64,000 nucleotides of DNA, taken from contig NZ_JACHEU010000001.1 in the NCBI RefSeq assembly GCF_014201615.1, forward strand, positions 124,001 through 188,000, given 5' to 3'. The number at the start of each line of letters is the position of its first letter. Positions within the stretch are counted from its first letter, which is position 1. The notes under the pieces were generated by a model, which searched no databases, had not been told where the DNA came from, and saw only the letters and a list, made by a program, of their open reading frames with translations. The position numbers were made by a program, and so were the translations under genes. This DNA is from Aquamicrobium lusatiense (GTDB lineage: Bacteria > Pseudomonadota > Alphaproteobacteria > Rhizobiales > Rhizobiaceae). Positions 33,909 through 43,895 of this stretch are shown in pieces.

Positions 33909-35465
33909 ATGTCCGGCACAGTCGAGTTCGAACGCCATGACGCGCAGGCGGTCAACTCTGCCAAACTGCGCCAGCCGCTCTACGCCGCGCGCAAGAAGAT
34001 CTTTCCCAAGCGCGCCAACGGCTCGTTCCGCAATTTCAAATGGCTGATCATGGCCATTACGCTCGGCATCTACTACCTGACGCCGTGGATTCGCTGGGAC
34101 CGTGGCCCGCATGCGCCCGATCAGGCGGTTCTGGTCGACATCGCCAACCGCCGCTTCTATTTCTTCTTCATCGAAATCTGGCCGCAGGAGTTTTTTCTCG
34201 TCGCCGGCCTTCTGGTGATGGCCGGCCTCGGCCTTTTCCTTATCACCTCAACGGTCGGGCGCGCGTGGTGCGGCTATACCTGCCCGCAGACCGTGTGGGT
34301 CGATCTCTTCCTCGTCGTCGAGCGCGCCATCGAAGGCGATCGCAATGCCCGCATCCGCCTCGATCAGGCTCCGTGGACGGCACGCAAGATCGCGCTCCGC
34401 ACCGCCAAGCACGCGATCTGGATCGCCATCGCCGTGGCGACCGGCGGCGCGTGGATCTTCTATTTCTCCGACGCGCCCTATCTGGCCATGGATTTCGCGA
34501 CCGGGCAGGCAGCCCCCGTCGCCTACATCACCGTCGCCGTCCTCACCGCCACCACCTATGTGTTCGGCGGGCTGATGCGCGAGCAGGTCTGCACCTATAT
34601 GTGCCCCTGGCCGCGCATTCAGGCAGCCATGCTCGACGAGCATTCGCTGACCGTGACCTACAACGACTGGCGCGGCGAGCCCCGCTCCCGCCACGCCAAG
34701 AAGGCTGCGGCGGCCGGCAAGCCGGTGGGCGATTGCGTGGATTGCAACGCCTGCGTGGTGGTGTGCCCGATGGGCATCGACATTCGCGACGGCCAGCAGC
34801 TCGAATGCATCACCTGCGCCCTGTGCATCGATGCCTGCAACGGCGTCATGGACAAGCTCGGCCGCGAACGCGGCCTCATCTCTTATGCGACACTGGCCGA
34901 CTACAACGCCAACATGGCTCTCGCGACAGGCGACGGCGCCCATGACATCCGCCCTTCGCTGGTCCGCGATGCCTCCGGCCGTATTTCCGACGCCATCTCG
35001 ACCTTTCATCTTGGAAAGCTGTTCAGACCCCGCACCTTCATCTATTTTGGCGGATGGGCGCTGGTCGGCGTACTGCTGATCTACGGGCTGATGACCCGCG
35101 ACCGGCTGGAGATGAACGTGCTGCACGACCGCAATCCGCAATATGTGGTGCTTTCCGACGGATCGATCCGCAACGGCTACACGGTCAAGCTGCTCAACAA
35201 GATCCCCGAACAGCGCACCGTCACCGTCAGCCTGGATGAGCTTCCCGGCGCGACGATGAATGTCGTGGGCCTCGATCATGAGGAAAGCAGCACCATCACG
35301 GTGACGCTGGAACCGGATCGCGCGCGTTCGCTCAAGGTCTATGTGCGCCAGCCCCGTGAAGGGGCGAAGAGCCCCGGTAAGGCGCAGCGTCTCGTTTTCC
35401 ACGTCGAGGACAAGTCCAGCCTCGATTCCGCCGACTATGTGACCAGCTTCGAGAGCCCGGAGTGA
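33909..35465 (+). CDS. ccoG: cbb3 oxidase maturation iron-sulphur protein
   Basis: A 518-residue membrane protein (FixG/RdxA). About five helices are seen, with CGYTCPQTVW and CTYMCPWPRIQ blocks, then a ferredoxin-like domain with two 4Fe-4S motifs (CVDCNACVVVCP and CITCALCIDAC) and a C-terminal immunoglobulin-like domain. CcoG is a cupric reductase supplying reduced copper for CuB assembly. ATG 33909 follows a purine-rich AGGAGAAGAG site. First gene of ccoGHIS. Confidence 0.95.
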   Translation: MSGTVEFERHDAQAVNSAKLRQPLYAARKKIFPKRANGSFRNFKWLIMAITLGIYYLTPWIRWDRGPHAPDQAVLVDIANRRFYFFFIEIWPQEFFLVAGLLVMAGLGLFLITSTVGRAWCGYTCPQTVWVDLFLVVERAIEGDRNARIRLDQAPWTARKIALRTAKHAIWIAIAVATGGAWIFYFSDAPYLAMDFATGQAAPVAYITVAVLTATTYVFGGLMREQVCTYMCPWPRIQAAMLDEHSLTVTYNDWRGEPRSRHAKKAAAAGKPVGDCVDCNACVVVCPMGIDIRDGQQLECITCALCIDACNGVMDKLGRERGLISYATLADYNANMALATGDGAHDIRPSLVRDASGRISDAISTFHLGKLFRPRTFIYFGGWALVGVLLIYGLMTRDRLEMNVLHDRNPQYVVLSDGSIRNGYTVKLLNKIPEQRTVTVSLDELPGATMNVVGLDHEESSTITVTLEPDRARSLKVYVRQPREGAKSPGKAQRLVFHVEDKSSLDSADYVTSFESPE

Positions 35466-35467
35466 GA

Positions 35468-35950
35468 ATGATGAGCCAGCAATTCACCGGCCGCCACTTC
35501 CTGTTGATCATGGTCGCCTTCTTCGGCGTCATCATAACCGTCAACGTCACCATGGCCGTCTATGCCAATACGAGCTGGACCGGCTTCGTGGTGCGCAACT
35601 CCTATGTCGCGGGCCTCGAATTCAACCGCAAGTCGCGCGAACACCGCGAGCAGGTGGCGCTGGGCTGGAACACGACGGTGACCGGAACCGACGGCACCTT
35701 CCGCTTCGCGCTGGCCGACGCCGAAGGCAATCCCGTTGCCCTGAAGGCCGGTACGGCACAGTTCCGCCGCCCGGTGACCGATACCGAGGACACGACGCTG
35801 GCCCTGGCACCCGCATCGGGCGGAGCGCTCGACGCGCCTTTCGCGCTGGCTGACGGCGCCTGGATCGTCGAGATCGAGGCCGACGCCGGCCGCGACGTGC
35901 CATGGCACGAGATCCACCGCATCATCGTCAGGGACGGGGCCATCAGATGA
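35468..35950 (+). CDS. ccoH: FixH family protein, cbb3 oxidase assembly
   Basis: A 160-residue protein with one N-terminal membrane helix (FLLIMVAFFGVIITVNVTMA) and a periplasmic domain containing the conserved SWTGFVVRNSYVAG block. It is needed for assembly of the cbb3 complex with CcoI. Start ATG 35468 (or 35471) lies 2 bp after the ccoG stop with GGAGTGAG overlapping it; the end overlaps ccoI by ATGA. Confidence 0.92.
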   Translation: MMSQQFTGRHFLLIMVAFFGVIITVNVTMAVYANTSWTGFVVRNSYVAGLEFNRKSREHREQVALGWNTTVTGTDGTFRFALADAEGNPVALKAGTAQFRRPVTDTEDTTLALAPASGGALDAPFALADGAWIVEIEADAGRDVPWHEIHRIIVRDGAIR

Positions 35951-38184
35951 GTTGCTGCGCGCCCGGAAGCGAAGATCTCGCCAGAGCGCTGGCCGCGCTT
36001 CCAACCGGCGAGGAAGTCGCCTTCGCCGCGCGCGATATGGGTGACGGCACGCGGCAGGTCGAGCTGTCCGTGCCGGGCGTGCATTGCGCCGCCTGCATCC
36101 ACGCCATCGAGACGGCGCTGGGCAAGCTGGATACGGTCGAGCGGGCGCGCGTCAACCTTTCCACCAAACGCGTCAGCGTTCGCTGGCGCGGCGATGACCT
36201 GCCTCCGGTGGTATCCACGCTCGATGGGCTCGGCTATCCGCCGCACCTGTTCGACGATGCGCAGGACGGCAGGGACCCGGTGCTTTCGGAACTGCTGCGC
36301 GCGCTCGCCGTATCCGGCTTTGCCGCCGGCAACATCATGCTGCTGTCCGTCTCCGTCTGGTCGGGCGCGGAAGGAGCCACGCGCGACCTGTTCCACTGGG
36401 TCTCGGCGCTGATCGCCCTGCCCGCGCTGGCCGTGGCCGGCGGCATTTACTACCGTTCGGCGTGGAGCGCCCTGCGCCACGGGCGCATGAACATGGACGT
36501 GCCCATCGCCATCGGCATCACGATGGCCTATGCCTTGAGCATCTACGACACCTGGCATTCCGGCACCCATGCCTATTTCGACGCTTCGGTGACACTGCTG
36601 TTCTTCCTGCTCATCGGCCGCACGCTCGACCATGTCATGCGCAACAAGGCCCGCGCCGCCGTGGCTGGCCTCGCGCGGCTCAGTCCGCGCGGCGCTCTAG
36701 TGCTGTTCGGCGACGGCACCCGCGACTATCGCCCCATCGCCGAGATCGAGCCCGGCATGCGCCTTCTGGTCGCGGCCGGCGAGCGCATTCCCGTCGATGC
36801 GAAGGTCGTGCAGGGCGCATCCGACCTCGACTGCTCGCTGGTCAATGGCGAGAGCGCGCCGCTCGCCGTGGCTGCCGGGGCCGAGATACAGGCCGGCACG
36901 CTCAACCTGACCGGACCCCTGACGCTGGAGGCCACACGGCCCGCCTCCACCTCCTTCCTCGCCGAAATGATGCGGCTGATGGAAGCCGCCGAGGGCGGGC
37001 GCGCCCGCTATCGCCGCATCGCCGACCGCGTATCGGCCATGTATGCGCCGGTGGTGCACCTGACCGCGCTCGTCACCTTCATCGGCTGGATGCTGGCCGG
37101 CGCCGACTGGCATCAGGCGGTCACCATCGCCATCGCCGTGCTGATCATCACCTGCCCCTGTGCGCTCGGCCTCGCCGTGCCCATCGTGCAGGTGGTGGCC
37201 GCGCGCCGGCTGTTCGAGAACGGCATCATGGTCAAGGACGGGGCAGCCATGGAACGTCTGGCGCAGGCCGACGCCGCCGTCTTCGACAAGACCGGCACGC
37301 TCACCCTCGGCCATCCGCGCCTGACCAATGTGCACGAGATCACGCCGCGCCTGCTCGGCATCGCCAGCGCGCTGGCCGCCCATTCCCGCCACCCGCTCTC
37401 GCAGGCCATCGCCGAACAGGGGGGAGGCACCCCTGCGCCTGCCTTTAACAAAGTAGAGGAACTGCCGGGCTTCGGCATGGAGGCCAATGCGGGCGATACG
37501 ATCTGGCGGCTCGGCCGGGCCAGCTGGGCAGAAAATGATTCGCAGGAAAGCGGCACGGTCCTCTCCCGAAACGGTGAAATCGTTGCCCGTTTCACTTTCG
37601 AGGATGAGACCCGCGCCGGCGCGCGCGCCACGATCGCCGCGCTCAGGGCTAGCCTCGGCCCGGTTGAGATGCTGTCGGGCGACACGGAAGCGGCCTGCCG
37701 CCGCGTCGCCGGTGAGCTTGGCATCGACGTCTGGCGGGCTGCCCTTCTTCCCGCCCAGAAGGTCGAGCGCATCGAGGAGCTTGCGCAGGAAGGCCGCAAG
37801 GTGCTGATGGTGGGCGATGGGCTCAACGACGCGCCGGCGCTGGGCGCGGCCCATGTCTCGATGGCGCCTGCTACGGCTGCCGACATCGGCCGCAACGCCG
37901 CCGATTTCGTATTCCTGCGCGAGAGCCTCGCCGCCGTGACCACGGCGCGTGACGTCGCCCTGCGTGCCGGCCAGCTCATCCGCCAGAACATCGGCATCGC
38001 CATCGTCTACAACATCATCGCCGTGCCGATCGCCATTCTGGGCTATGTCACGCCGCTGATCGCGGCTATCGCCATGTCGGGCTCGTCGATCCTCGTCATC
38101 ACCAATGCGCTGCGGCTGATGCGCGCCGGCCGTACGGAGGACGAAGGCAAGACACGGCAGGTTACGGAGCCTGCAACGGCATGA
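35947..38184 (+). CDS. ccoI: Copper-transporting P1B-type ATPase CcoI/FixI
   Basis: A 745-residue P-type ATPase. An N-terminal heavy-metal domain has GVHCAACIHAIE; the membrane metal site is CPC in ITCPCALGL; the phosphorylation site is DKTGTLT; SRHPLSQA carries the His-Pro motif and GDGLNDAPAL the hinge. It exports copper for insertion of CuB into cbb3 oxidase. An extra Cys-Cys near the start (MSCCAPGSED) is typical of FixI. It overlaps ccoH and ccoS by ATGA. Confidence 0.96.
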   Translation: MSCCAPGSEDLARALAALPTGEEVAFAARDMGDGTRQVELSVPGVHCAACIHAIETALGKLDTVERARVNLSTKRVSVRWRGDDLPPVVSTLDGLGYPPHLFDDAQDGRDPVLSELLRALAVSGFAAGNIMLLSVSVWSGAEGATRDLFHWVSALIALPALAVAGGIYYRSAWSALRHGRMNMDVPIAIGITMAYALSIYDTWHSGTHAYFDASVTLLFFLLIGRTLDHVMRNKARAAVAGLARLSPRGALVLFGDGTRDYRPIAEIEPGMRLLVAAGERIPVDAKVVQGASDLDCSLVNGESAPLAVAAGAEIQAGTLNLTGPLTLEATRPASTSFLAEMMRLMEAAEGGRARYRRIADRVSAMYAPVVHLTALVTFIGWMLAGADWHQAVTIAIAVLIITCPCALGLAVPIVQVVAARRLFENGIMVKDGAAMERLAQADAAVFDKTGTLTLGHPRLTNVHEITPRLLGIASALAAHSRHPLSQAIAEQGGGTPAPAFNKVEELPGFGMEANAGDTIWRLGRASWAENDSQESGTVLSRNGEIVARFTFEDETRAGARATIAALRASLGPVEMLSGDTEAACRRVAGELGIDVWRAALLPAQKVERIEELAQEGRKVLMVGDGLNDAPALGAAHVSMAPATAADIGRNAADFVFLRESLAAVTTARDVALRAGQLIRQNIGIAIVYNIIAVPIAILGYVTPLIAAIAMSGSSILVITNALRLMRAGRTEDEGKTRQVTEPATA

Positions 38185-38339
38185 GCATCCTCATCTATCT
38201 GATACCTGTTGCCCTGTTCCTCGGGGCCATCAGCCTGCTTGGCTTCCTGTGGGCACTGCGCAGCGGCCAGTACGACGATCTCGACGGCGCCGCCGAACGC
38301 ATCCTGCTTGACCCGGAAGACACGAAACCGAAGTCCTGA
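38181..38339 (+). CDS. ccoS: cbb3-type oxidase assembly protein CcoS
   Basis: A 52-residue single-helix protein (LIYLIPVALFLGAISLLGFLWAL split by a short turn) ending in the typical GQYDDLDGAAERIL block. It is needed for cofactor insertion into cbb3 oxidase. The start overlaps the ccoI stop (ATGA). Last gene of ccoGHIS. Confidence 0.94.
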   Translation: MSILIYLIPVALFLGAISLLGFLWALRSGQYDDLDGAAERILLDPEDTKPKS

Positions 38340-38560
38340 TTCGTCTCCTCCTCTTCATTCTGCTCCCCCGCAATCAAAGCGCATCCCGCCATTCTGCCGC
38401 GGCTTCGCCGCGACACACGATCATGGATAGCAGGACACTCGAACGCAGCCTTTGACAGCGATTCGCGATCTCTGCAGCAAAACCACAAACCAAAGACCGT
38501 TTCCGCCAGCACAGAGTTAAACCCCGAAGACGGTTCGACTTTATAATCGGAATGAGAAAA

Positions 38561-38635
<75 letters not shown>

Positions 38636-38768
38636 AACCGGATGCGGCGGACTTCTGCCACATCGTTTCGCCAAGTGCAAGGCTCTAAAACAGCCTGTGC
38701 AAAGACGTTGTTTCGAACATGCCCATGCCATATTCATGGAAGCTTATCCAGCCAGCAGGAACACAGGC

Positions 38769-38945
38769 ATGAAGGACAAGAAAGGAACCGCAACCAGCAG
38801 CGAAGAAGCGCGCAAGGCACGCTCGGCGGAAGCCTTGAGGGCCAATCTGCTCAAGCGCAAGGCCCAGACAAGAGCCCGACGCGCCGGAGAGGCGGATTCG
38901 CGGCCTCAGGGCATCGAAGCTTCCAGGCCCGCTTCGGAAAGCTGA
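38769..38945 (+). CDS. Small basic protein upstream of murA
   Basis: A 58-residue Lys/Arg/Ala-rich protein (for example EALRANLLKRKAQTRARR), probably helical and nucleic-acid or protein binding. Short basic proteins of this type precede murA in other Rhizobiales. The start has an AGGAACACAGGC context. Function unknown. Confidence 0.65.
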   Translation: MKDKKGTATSSEEARKARSAEALRANLLKRKAQTRARRAGEADSRPQGIEASRPASES

Positions 38946-39137
38946 TCCGCCCGGCGTTGGCCCCATCGGGGCAATGTGCGTGATCGTCTGATACTTTTGT
39001 TGCCAGTGCATTTTCTTGAATGACAGCCGTCTATGGTTTAGACGGACCGCTTTAAACGATTGAAGCGCGCCAGCGGCATCAGCCGTCTCCGGCGCGGCAC
39101 ATCCCAGACCGGCATTCAGCCGGGGAGAGGCATCTTC

Positions 39138-40427
39138 ATGGATCGCATCAGGATCGTCGGGGGCAACAGGCTCTCAGGCACCATTCCGATTTCGGGCGCC
39201 AAGAATGCCGCCCTGCCCCTGATGATCGCTTCGCTGCTGACGCGCGAAACGCTGACGCTGGAAAACGTGCCGCATCTGGCCGATGTGGAGCAGCTCATCC
39301 GCATCCTCGGCAATCACGGCGTCGATTATTCCGTCAACGGCCGCCGCCCGACGCAGACCGAAGGCTATTCGCGCACCATCAATTTCACCGCCGGCAGCAT
39401 TGTCGACACCACCGCCCCCTATGAGCTGGTGTCGAAGATGCGTGCGTCGTTCTGGGTCGTCGGTCCGCTGCTTGCACGCATGGGCGAGGCGCGGGTCTCG
39501 CTGCCGGGCGGCTGCGCCATCGGCACCCGGCCGGTGGACCTGTTCATCGAAGGCCTGCAGGCGCTGGGCGCCGACATCGATGTCGAGAGCGGCTATGTAC
39601 TGGCCAAAGCGGCGAAGGGCCTGCGTGGCAACCGCTACCGCTTTCCGAAAGTATCCGTCGGCGCGACCCATGTGCTGATGATGGCCGCCGCCCTCGCCCG
39701 CGGAGAAACCGTTCTGGAGAACGCCGCCCGCGAGCCCGAGGTGGTCAACCTTGCCGATTGCCTCAACGCCATGGGCGCGAAGATTACCGGCGCGGGAACC
39801 GAGACCATCACCATCGAGGGCGTGGATGAGTTGCACGGCGCCAGCGTTCGCGTCATTCCCGACCGCATCGAGACCGGCACCTACGCCATGGCCGTGGCCA
39901 TGACCGGCGGCGACGTTCTGCTGGAAGGCGCGCGCGCGGACCTTCTGGAAAGCGCACTGGAAACAATCTCCCGCACCGGCGCGGAAATCACCGTCACCAA
40001 TGAGGGCATACGCGTCTACCGCAATGGCGCCGGCATCGAGCCGGTGGACATCACCACCGAACCCTTCCCCGGCTTCCCCACCGACCTTCAGGCGCAGTTC
40101 ATGGGCCTGATGACCATGGCAAAGGGCCGCTCGCACATCACCGAGACGATCTTCGAGAACCGCTTCATGCACGTGCAGGAACTGGCCCGCCTTGGCGCCC
40201 ACATCACCCTGTCCGGCCAGACGGCGATCGTCGACGGCGTGGCGAAACTGAAGGGCGCACCGGTGATGGCGACCGACCTGCGCGCCTCGGTGTCGCTGGT
40301 CATCGCCGGACTGGCCGCGGAGGGCGAAACCATCGTCAACCGCGTCTACCATCTCGATCGCGGCTTCGAGCGGCTGGAAGAGAAGCTGTCGGGCTGCGGC
40401 GCGACCATAGAGCGCATCAGCGGCTGA
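39138..40427 (+). CDS. murA: UDP-N-acetylglucosamine 1-carboxyvinyltransferase
   Basis: A 429-residue enzyme that transfers enolpyruvate from PEP to UDP-GlcNAc, the first committed step of peptidoglycan synthesis. It starts [27 protein letters not shown], with substrate residues KN22-23 and catalytic Cys126 in GGCAIGTRP; the repeated inside-out barrel domains are complete. Because Cys is present it should be sensitive to fosfomycin. ATG 39138 is chosen for homology; an upstream ATG at 39060 adds an unrelated stretch. Confidence 0.96.
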   Translation: MDRIRIVGGNRLSGTIPISGAKNAALPLMIASLLTRETLTLENVPHLADVEQLIRILGNHGVDYSVNGRRPTQTEGYSRTINFTAGSIVDTTAPYELVSKMRASFWVVGPLLARMGEARVSLPGGCAIGTRPVDLFIEGLQALGADIDVESGYVLAKAAKGLRGNRYRFPKVSVGATHVLMMAAALARGETVLENAAREPEVVNLADCLNAMGAKITGAGTETITIEGVDELHGASVRVIPDRIETGTYAMAVAMTGGDVLLEGARADLLESALETISRTGAEITVTNEGIRVYRNGAGIEPVDITTEPFPGFPTDLQAQFMGLMTMAKGRSHITETIFENRFMHVQELARLGAHITLSGQTAIVDGVAKLKGAPVMATDLRASVSLVIAGLAAEGETIVNRVYHLDRGFERLEEKLSGCGATIERISG

Positions 40428-40518
40428 TGCCCGGTTCCTGCGGCATCGCGGTTGCACAGACCGGCAAGACAGCCTAACAAAAGGGTTCAGGACAACCCTT
40501 CGCAGGTGCGAAACAGGC

Positions 40519-40953
40519 ATGGACAGCCTCAAGCTGATCGCGCTCGACGAGCAGGATCTCAACGTCATTTCCGCCCACGTGCAGGACGCGGTGATGAAGG
40601 TGCGCGACCTGCAATATCTGCCCGGCACGCACCGCTTCGTGCTGGCGATGAGCCGTTTTGCCTGGGAAAAGAAATCCGGCTTCCTGCGCAAGCATAATGA
40701 GCGCCGGCAAAGCGTGCTGCATTTCGACCGCGTACTCGGCGCAAAGGTGGCCGGGATCGCGCGCGACAAGCCCGACGACGTGCTTTCTTTGCTGGCTGTC
40801 AGCTTTGTGCCCACGGACCAGCCGGCCGGCATCATAGAACTCGTCTTCTCCGGCGGCGGAACCATCATGCTCGATGTCGAATGCGTGGAGGCAGGCCTTG
40901 CCGATATCGGCGGCGCCTGGCAGGCAACGTCGCGCCCCGCCCACAGGATCTGA
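40519..40953 (+). CDS. DUF2948 family protein
   Basis: A 144-residue protein with the DUF2948 pattern: LKLIALDEQDLNVISAHVQDAV at the N-terminus, RRQSVLHFDRV in the middle, and GGGTIMLDVECVEAGLADIG near the end. It is conserved between murA and hisD in many Rhizobiales; function unknown. It ends 5 bp before hisD and is probably co-transcribed with it. Confidence 0.85.
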   Translation: MDSLKLIALDEQDLNVISAHVQDAVMKVRDLQYLPGTHRFVLAMSRFAWEKKSGFLRKHNERRQSVLHFDRVLGAKVAGIARDKPDDVLSLLAVSFVPTDQPAGIIELVFSGGGTIMLDVECVEAGLADIGGAWQATSRPAHRI

Positions 40954-40958
40954 CACGC

Positions 40959-42251
40959 ATGGCCCTTACCCTCAGACAATCGGATGCGGATTTCGAACAG
41001 CGATTTGCCGCCTTCCTGTCGACGAAGCGCGAGGTTTCGGCCGATGTCGAGGCCGTGGTGCGCGACATCATCGCCCGCGTGCGCGCTGAGGGTGACGCGG
41101 CCCTCATCGATTACACGAAGCGCTTCGACAGGGCCGACCTTGAAACGCTCGGCATTGCGGTCTCGCGCGCCGACATCGAGGCCGCCTATGGGCAGGCCGA
41201 TCCGGCCACCATCGAAGCGCTGAAGCTCGCCCGCGACCGCATCCGCTCGCATCACCAGCGCCAGATGCCGAAGGACGACATCTATGTCGATCCGATCGGC
41301 GTCGAACTCGGCTCGCGCTGGACGGCGGTGGAATCGGTCGGCCTTTATGTGCCGGGCGGCACCGCGAGCTATCCAAGCTCGGTTCTGATGAACGCCGTTC
41401 CGGCGGCGGTGGCCGGCGTGGAGCGCATCGTCATGGTGGTGCCGGCCTCCGGCGGCGTCATCAACCCGCTGGTGCTGGTGGCGGCCGATCTCGCCGGCAT
41501 TTCCGAAATTTACCGCATCGGCGGCGCGCAGGCTGTCGCGGCGCTTGCCTACGGCACAGAGACGATCAGACCCGTGGTCAAGATCGTCGGGCCGGGCAAC
41601 GCCTATGTCGCGGCCGCGAAGCGGCATGTGTTCGGCACGGTCGGCATCGACATGATCGCCGGACCTTCCGAGGTTCTGGTGGTGGCAGACAGCTCCAACG
41701 ATCCCGACTGGATCGCCGCCGACCTGCTGGCGCAGGCCGAGCACGACGCTTCGGCGCAGTCGGTCCTGATGACCGACGATGCCGAATTCGGCAAAGCCGT
41801 GGAGGACGCCGTCGAGCGCCAACTGCGCAACCTTTCGCGCGGCGAAACCGCAGCGCAGAGCTGGCGCGATTTCGGCTGCGTCATCCTCGTGGATGATTTC
41901 GATACGGCGATCCCGCTCATCGACCGTATCGCGGCCGAACATCTGGAACTGGCGGTGGACGATGCTGACGCTCTGCTGGGCCGCATCCGCAACGCCGGTT
42001 CGGTGTTCATCGGCCGCCATACGCCGGAGGTCATCGGCGACTATGTCGGCGGCTGCAATCATGTGCTGCCCACCGCGCGCTCGGCCCGCTTTTCGTCGGG
42101 GCTTTCCACGCTCGATTTCGTCAAGCGCACCTCGACCCTCAGGCTCGGTCCTGAACAGTTGCGCGCGCTGGGGCCTGCCGCCATCGCGCTGGCCACGGCG
42201 GAAGGGCTGGATGCGCATGCCCGCTCCGTCGCCATACGCCTGAACATGTAG
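40959..42251 (+). CDS. hisD: Histidinol dehydrogenase
   Basis: A 430-residue zinc enzyme that oxidises histidinol to histidine in two NAD-dependent steps. Conserved blocks are [29 protein letters not shown], the QAEHD metal site (about 262-266) and TARFSSGL-like [15 protein letters not shown] 40959 fits the family start. It sits between DUF2948 and UPF0262, an arrangement typical of Rhizobiales. Confidence 0.96.
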   Translation: MALTLRQSDADFEQRFAAFLSTKREVSADVEAVVRDIIARVRAEGDAALIDYTKRFDRADLETLGIAVSRADIEAAYGQADPATIEALKLARDRIRSHHQRQMPKDDIYVDPIGVELGSRWTAVESVGLYVPGGTASYPSSVLMNAVPAAVAGVERIVMVVPASGGVINPLVLVAADLAGISEIYRIGGAQAVAALAYGTETIRPVVKIVGPGNAYVAAAKRHVFGTVGIDMIAGPSEVLVVADSSNDPDWIAADLLAQAEHDASAQSVLMTDDAEFGKAVEDAVERQLRNLSRGETAAQSWRDFGCVILVDDFDTAIPLIDRIAAEHLELAVDDADALLGRIRNAGSVFIGRHTPEVIGDYVGGCNHVLPTARSARFSSGLSTLDFVKRTSTLRLGPEQLRALGPAAIALATAEGLDAHARSVAIRLNM

Positions 42252-42256
42252 CGCCG

Positions 42257-42742
42257 ATGTCGGACTTCGATCACCAGCGTGACCGGCTCATCGACGTCGA
42301 ACTTGACGAAACGATCGGCCGTTCCACGCCGGATGTCGAGCATGAGCGCGCCGTGGCGATCTTCGATCTGATCGAGGAAAACAATTTCCGTCCGGTCAAC
42401 GACGAAAAGCCCGGCCCCTACAAGCTGAAGCTGTCGCTGGTCGATGCGCGGCTGGTCTTTGCCATCACCCGGGAGGACGGCTCGGACGTCGTCACCCATA
42501 TCCTGTCGCTCACGCCTTTCCGGCGGATCGTCAAGGATTACTACATGATCTGCGAAAGCTATTACGATGCCATCCGCTCGGCCTCGCCCAGCCACATCGA
42601 GGCCATCGACATGGGCCGGCGCGGACTGCACAATGAGGGTTCGCAAACGCTGAAAGACCGGCTGGCCGGCAAGATCGACATTGATTTCGATACGGCGCGG
42701 CGGCTGTTTACGCTGGTTTGCGTGCTGCACTGGCGAGGCTGA
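42257..42742 (+). CDS. UPF0262 family protein
   Basis: A 161-residue protein with the UPF0262 signature ([15 protein letters not shown], then [15 protein letters not shown], then [23 protein letters not shown]). The family is confined mostly to alphaproteobacteria and nearly always follows hisD; function unknown. It begins 5 bp after hisD. Confidence 0.9.
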   Translation: MSDFDHQRDRLIDVELDETIGRSTPDVEHERAVAIFDLIEENNFRPVNDEKPGPYKLKLSLVDARLVFAITREDGSDVVTHILSLTPFRRIVKDYYMICESYYDAIRSASPSHIEAIDMGRRGLHNEGSQTLKDRLAGKIDIDFDTARRLFTLVCVLHWRG

Positions 42743-42743
42743 C

Positions 42744-43190
42744 CTGAACGGCGAACCCTCCAAACCGCGCTCAATTCTTTTCATGTGCGGAATGAACGCC
42801 GTGCGCTCTCCCATGGCCGAGCTTCTGGCCCGCAGGGTGCTGCCGGCCGATATCTTCATCGCCTCGGCCGGCGTCCATGCCGGCGAACGCGATCCCTTCG
42901 TCGATGTTGTCCTTGAAGAAGAGGGACTGTCGCTGGGTGACCGCGAGCCACGCGCGGTGGACGACATAGAGGACGCCTATTTCGACCTGATCATCACCCT
43001 TTCACCGCAGGCTCACCATACGGCGATGGAATTCACCCGCACCATGGCGGTGGAAGTAGAGTATTGGCCGACCTTCGACCCGACCTCGATTACCGGCACC
43101 CGCGAGCAGCGTCTGGCTGCCTATCGCGAGGTTCGGGAACACCTGAAGGAGCGCGTTGCGACGCGCTTTCTAAAAACGGGCCAATCATGA
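42744..43190 (+). CDS. Low-molecular-weight protein tyrosine phosphatase family
   Basis: A phosphatase of about 148 residues with the CX5R-S active-site loop CGMNAVRSP directly after the first strand (SILFMCGMNAV) and DP in FDPTS as the general-acid region. The start is unclear: no ATG or GTG lies upstream of the first strand in this frame. CTG 42744, just after the UPF0262 stop, or TTG 42681, inside it, are the options; the first ATG within the frame would remove the strand. Coupled to UPF0262. Confidence 0.75.
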   Translation: MNGEPSKPRSILFMCGMNAVRSPMAELLARRVLPADIFIASAGVHAGERDPFVDVVLEEEGLSLGDREPRAVDDIEDAYFDLIITLSPQAHHTAMEFTRTMAVEVEYWPTFDPTSITGTREQRLAAYREVREHLKERVATRFLKTGQS

Positions 43191-43245
43191 AAGCCTGAGA
43201 CGGATCGGGGGCCGCGGCGTTGTCGATGGCGGCAGATCGCGCGCC

Positions 43246-43275
43246 CTGTCTGCGGTCTGCCTGTCTGCGGTCTGC
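43246..43275 (+). repeat. Tandem duplication of a 15-bp unit
   Basis: CTGTCTGCGGTCTGC occurs twice head to tail in the short gap after the phosphatase gene. It looks like a slippage duplication. Confidence 0.8.
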
Positions 43276-43289
43276 AGGAATTGCCCGAA

Positions 43290-43727
43290 TCAGGCCGCCG
43301 GCTTTTTTGCCGCCTGCCGGAAAGTGAGCCAGAAGCCGACACGGACCAGAAGAACCTGAATGACAAGGATGGCCGCGAACACTCCGGCGATCACGGCGAT
43401 GCCAGCCTGACTGAACTCGTTCCACATCTGCTGGTCGCCGGAAAGGCCGAAGACGGCAAAGCCGGCCGAGAGGACGGCCGAAACGATGCCGCATAGCAGG
43501 GCGACGTTCCATACGCGGCCACCGGCCGGCACCACCTTCTCACGGGAAAACCAGTACTGGCCGGCCACGCCGGCTGCCGCCACGACGACGAGGAACCCCA
43601 TGGCCGGGTTGTCGAAAGGCACGAAGATCACAAGAATATTCAGAAGAATGGCGAGGACCAGGAACGCGGCCGCAAAGATACCGACGATTGCCGGCGACGA
43701 CACAGGGCGACTGTCTGCAGAATTCAT
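43290..43727 (-). CDS. Four-helix membrane protein (ABZJ_00895-like)
   Basis: A 145-residue integral membrane protein with four helices (about 13-36, 41-62, 73-97 and 109-131) and a basic C-terminal tail. The pattern of a PAMGFLVVVAAAGVAGQYWF second helix suits the ABZJ_00895 family of unknown function, but this is a weak match. ATG 43727 is chosen as the start before the first helix. Confidence 0.65.
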   Translation of the reverse strand: MNSADSRPVSSPAIVGIFAAAFLVLAILLNILVIFVPFDNPAMGFLVVVAAAGVAGQYWFSREKVVPAGGRVWNVALLCGIVSAVLSAGFAVFGLSGDQQMWNEFSQAGIAVIAGVFAAILVIQVLLVRVGFWLTFRQAAKKPAA

Positions 43728-43837
43728 TGAAACCTTCCCTCGGCACTCAAGTTGATCGTGCGCCGCACTCATTCACAAAACCATGATTGCTGGCAATATG
43801 GAAAATGCCGGCCGGATCGCATCATCCTCAGGAAACG

Positions 43838-43874
43838 AAAAACGCCCGCAACATACATGTTGCGGGCGTTTTTT
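43838..43874 (-). terminator. Terminator of the NCS2 permease gene
   Basis: A perfect hairpin with 14-bp arms (AACGCCCGCAACAT and its complement, 2-bp loop) is flanked by A and T runs on both sides. On the minus strand it lies 22 bp after the permease stop. Confidence 0.9.
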
Positions 43875-43895
43875 GGGTTGCCAGTTGGCAGCTTC

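Noticed and set aside
39174..42218. Minus-strand open frame of 1,014 codons
   Set aside because: Antisense to murA, DUF2948 and hisD, all of which are clear genes.
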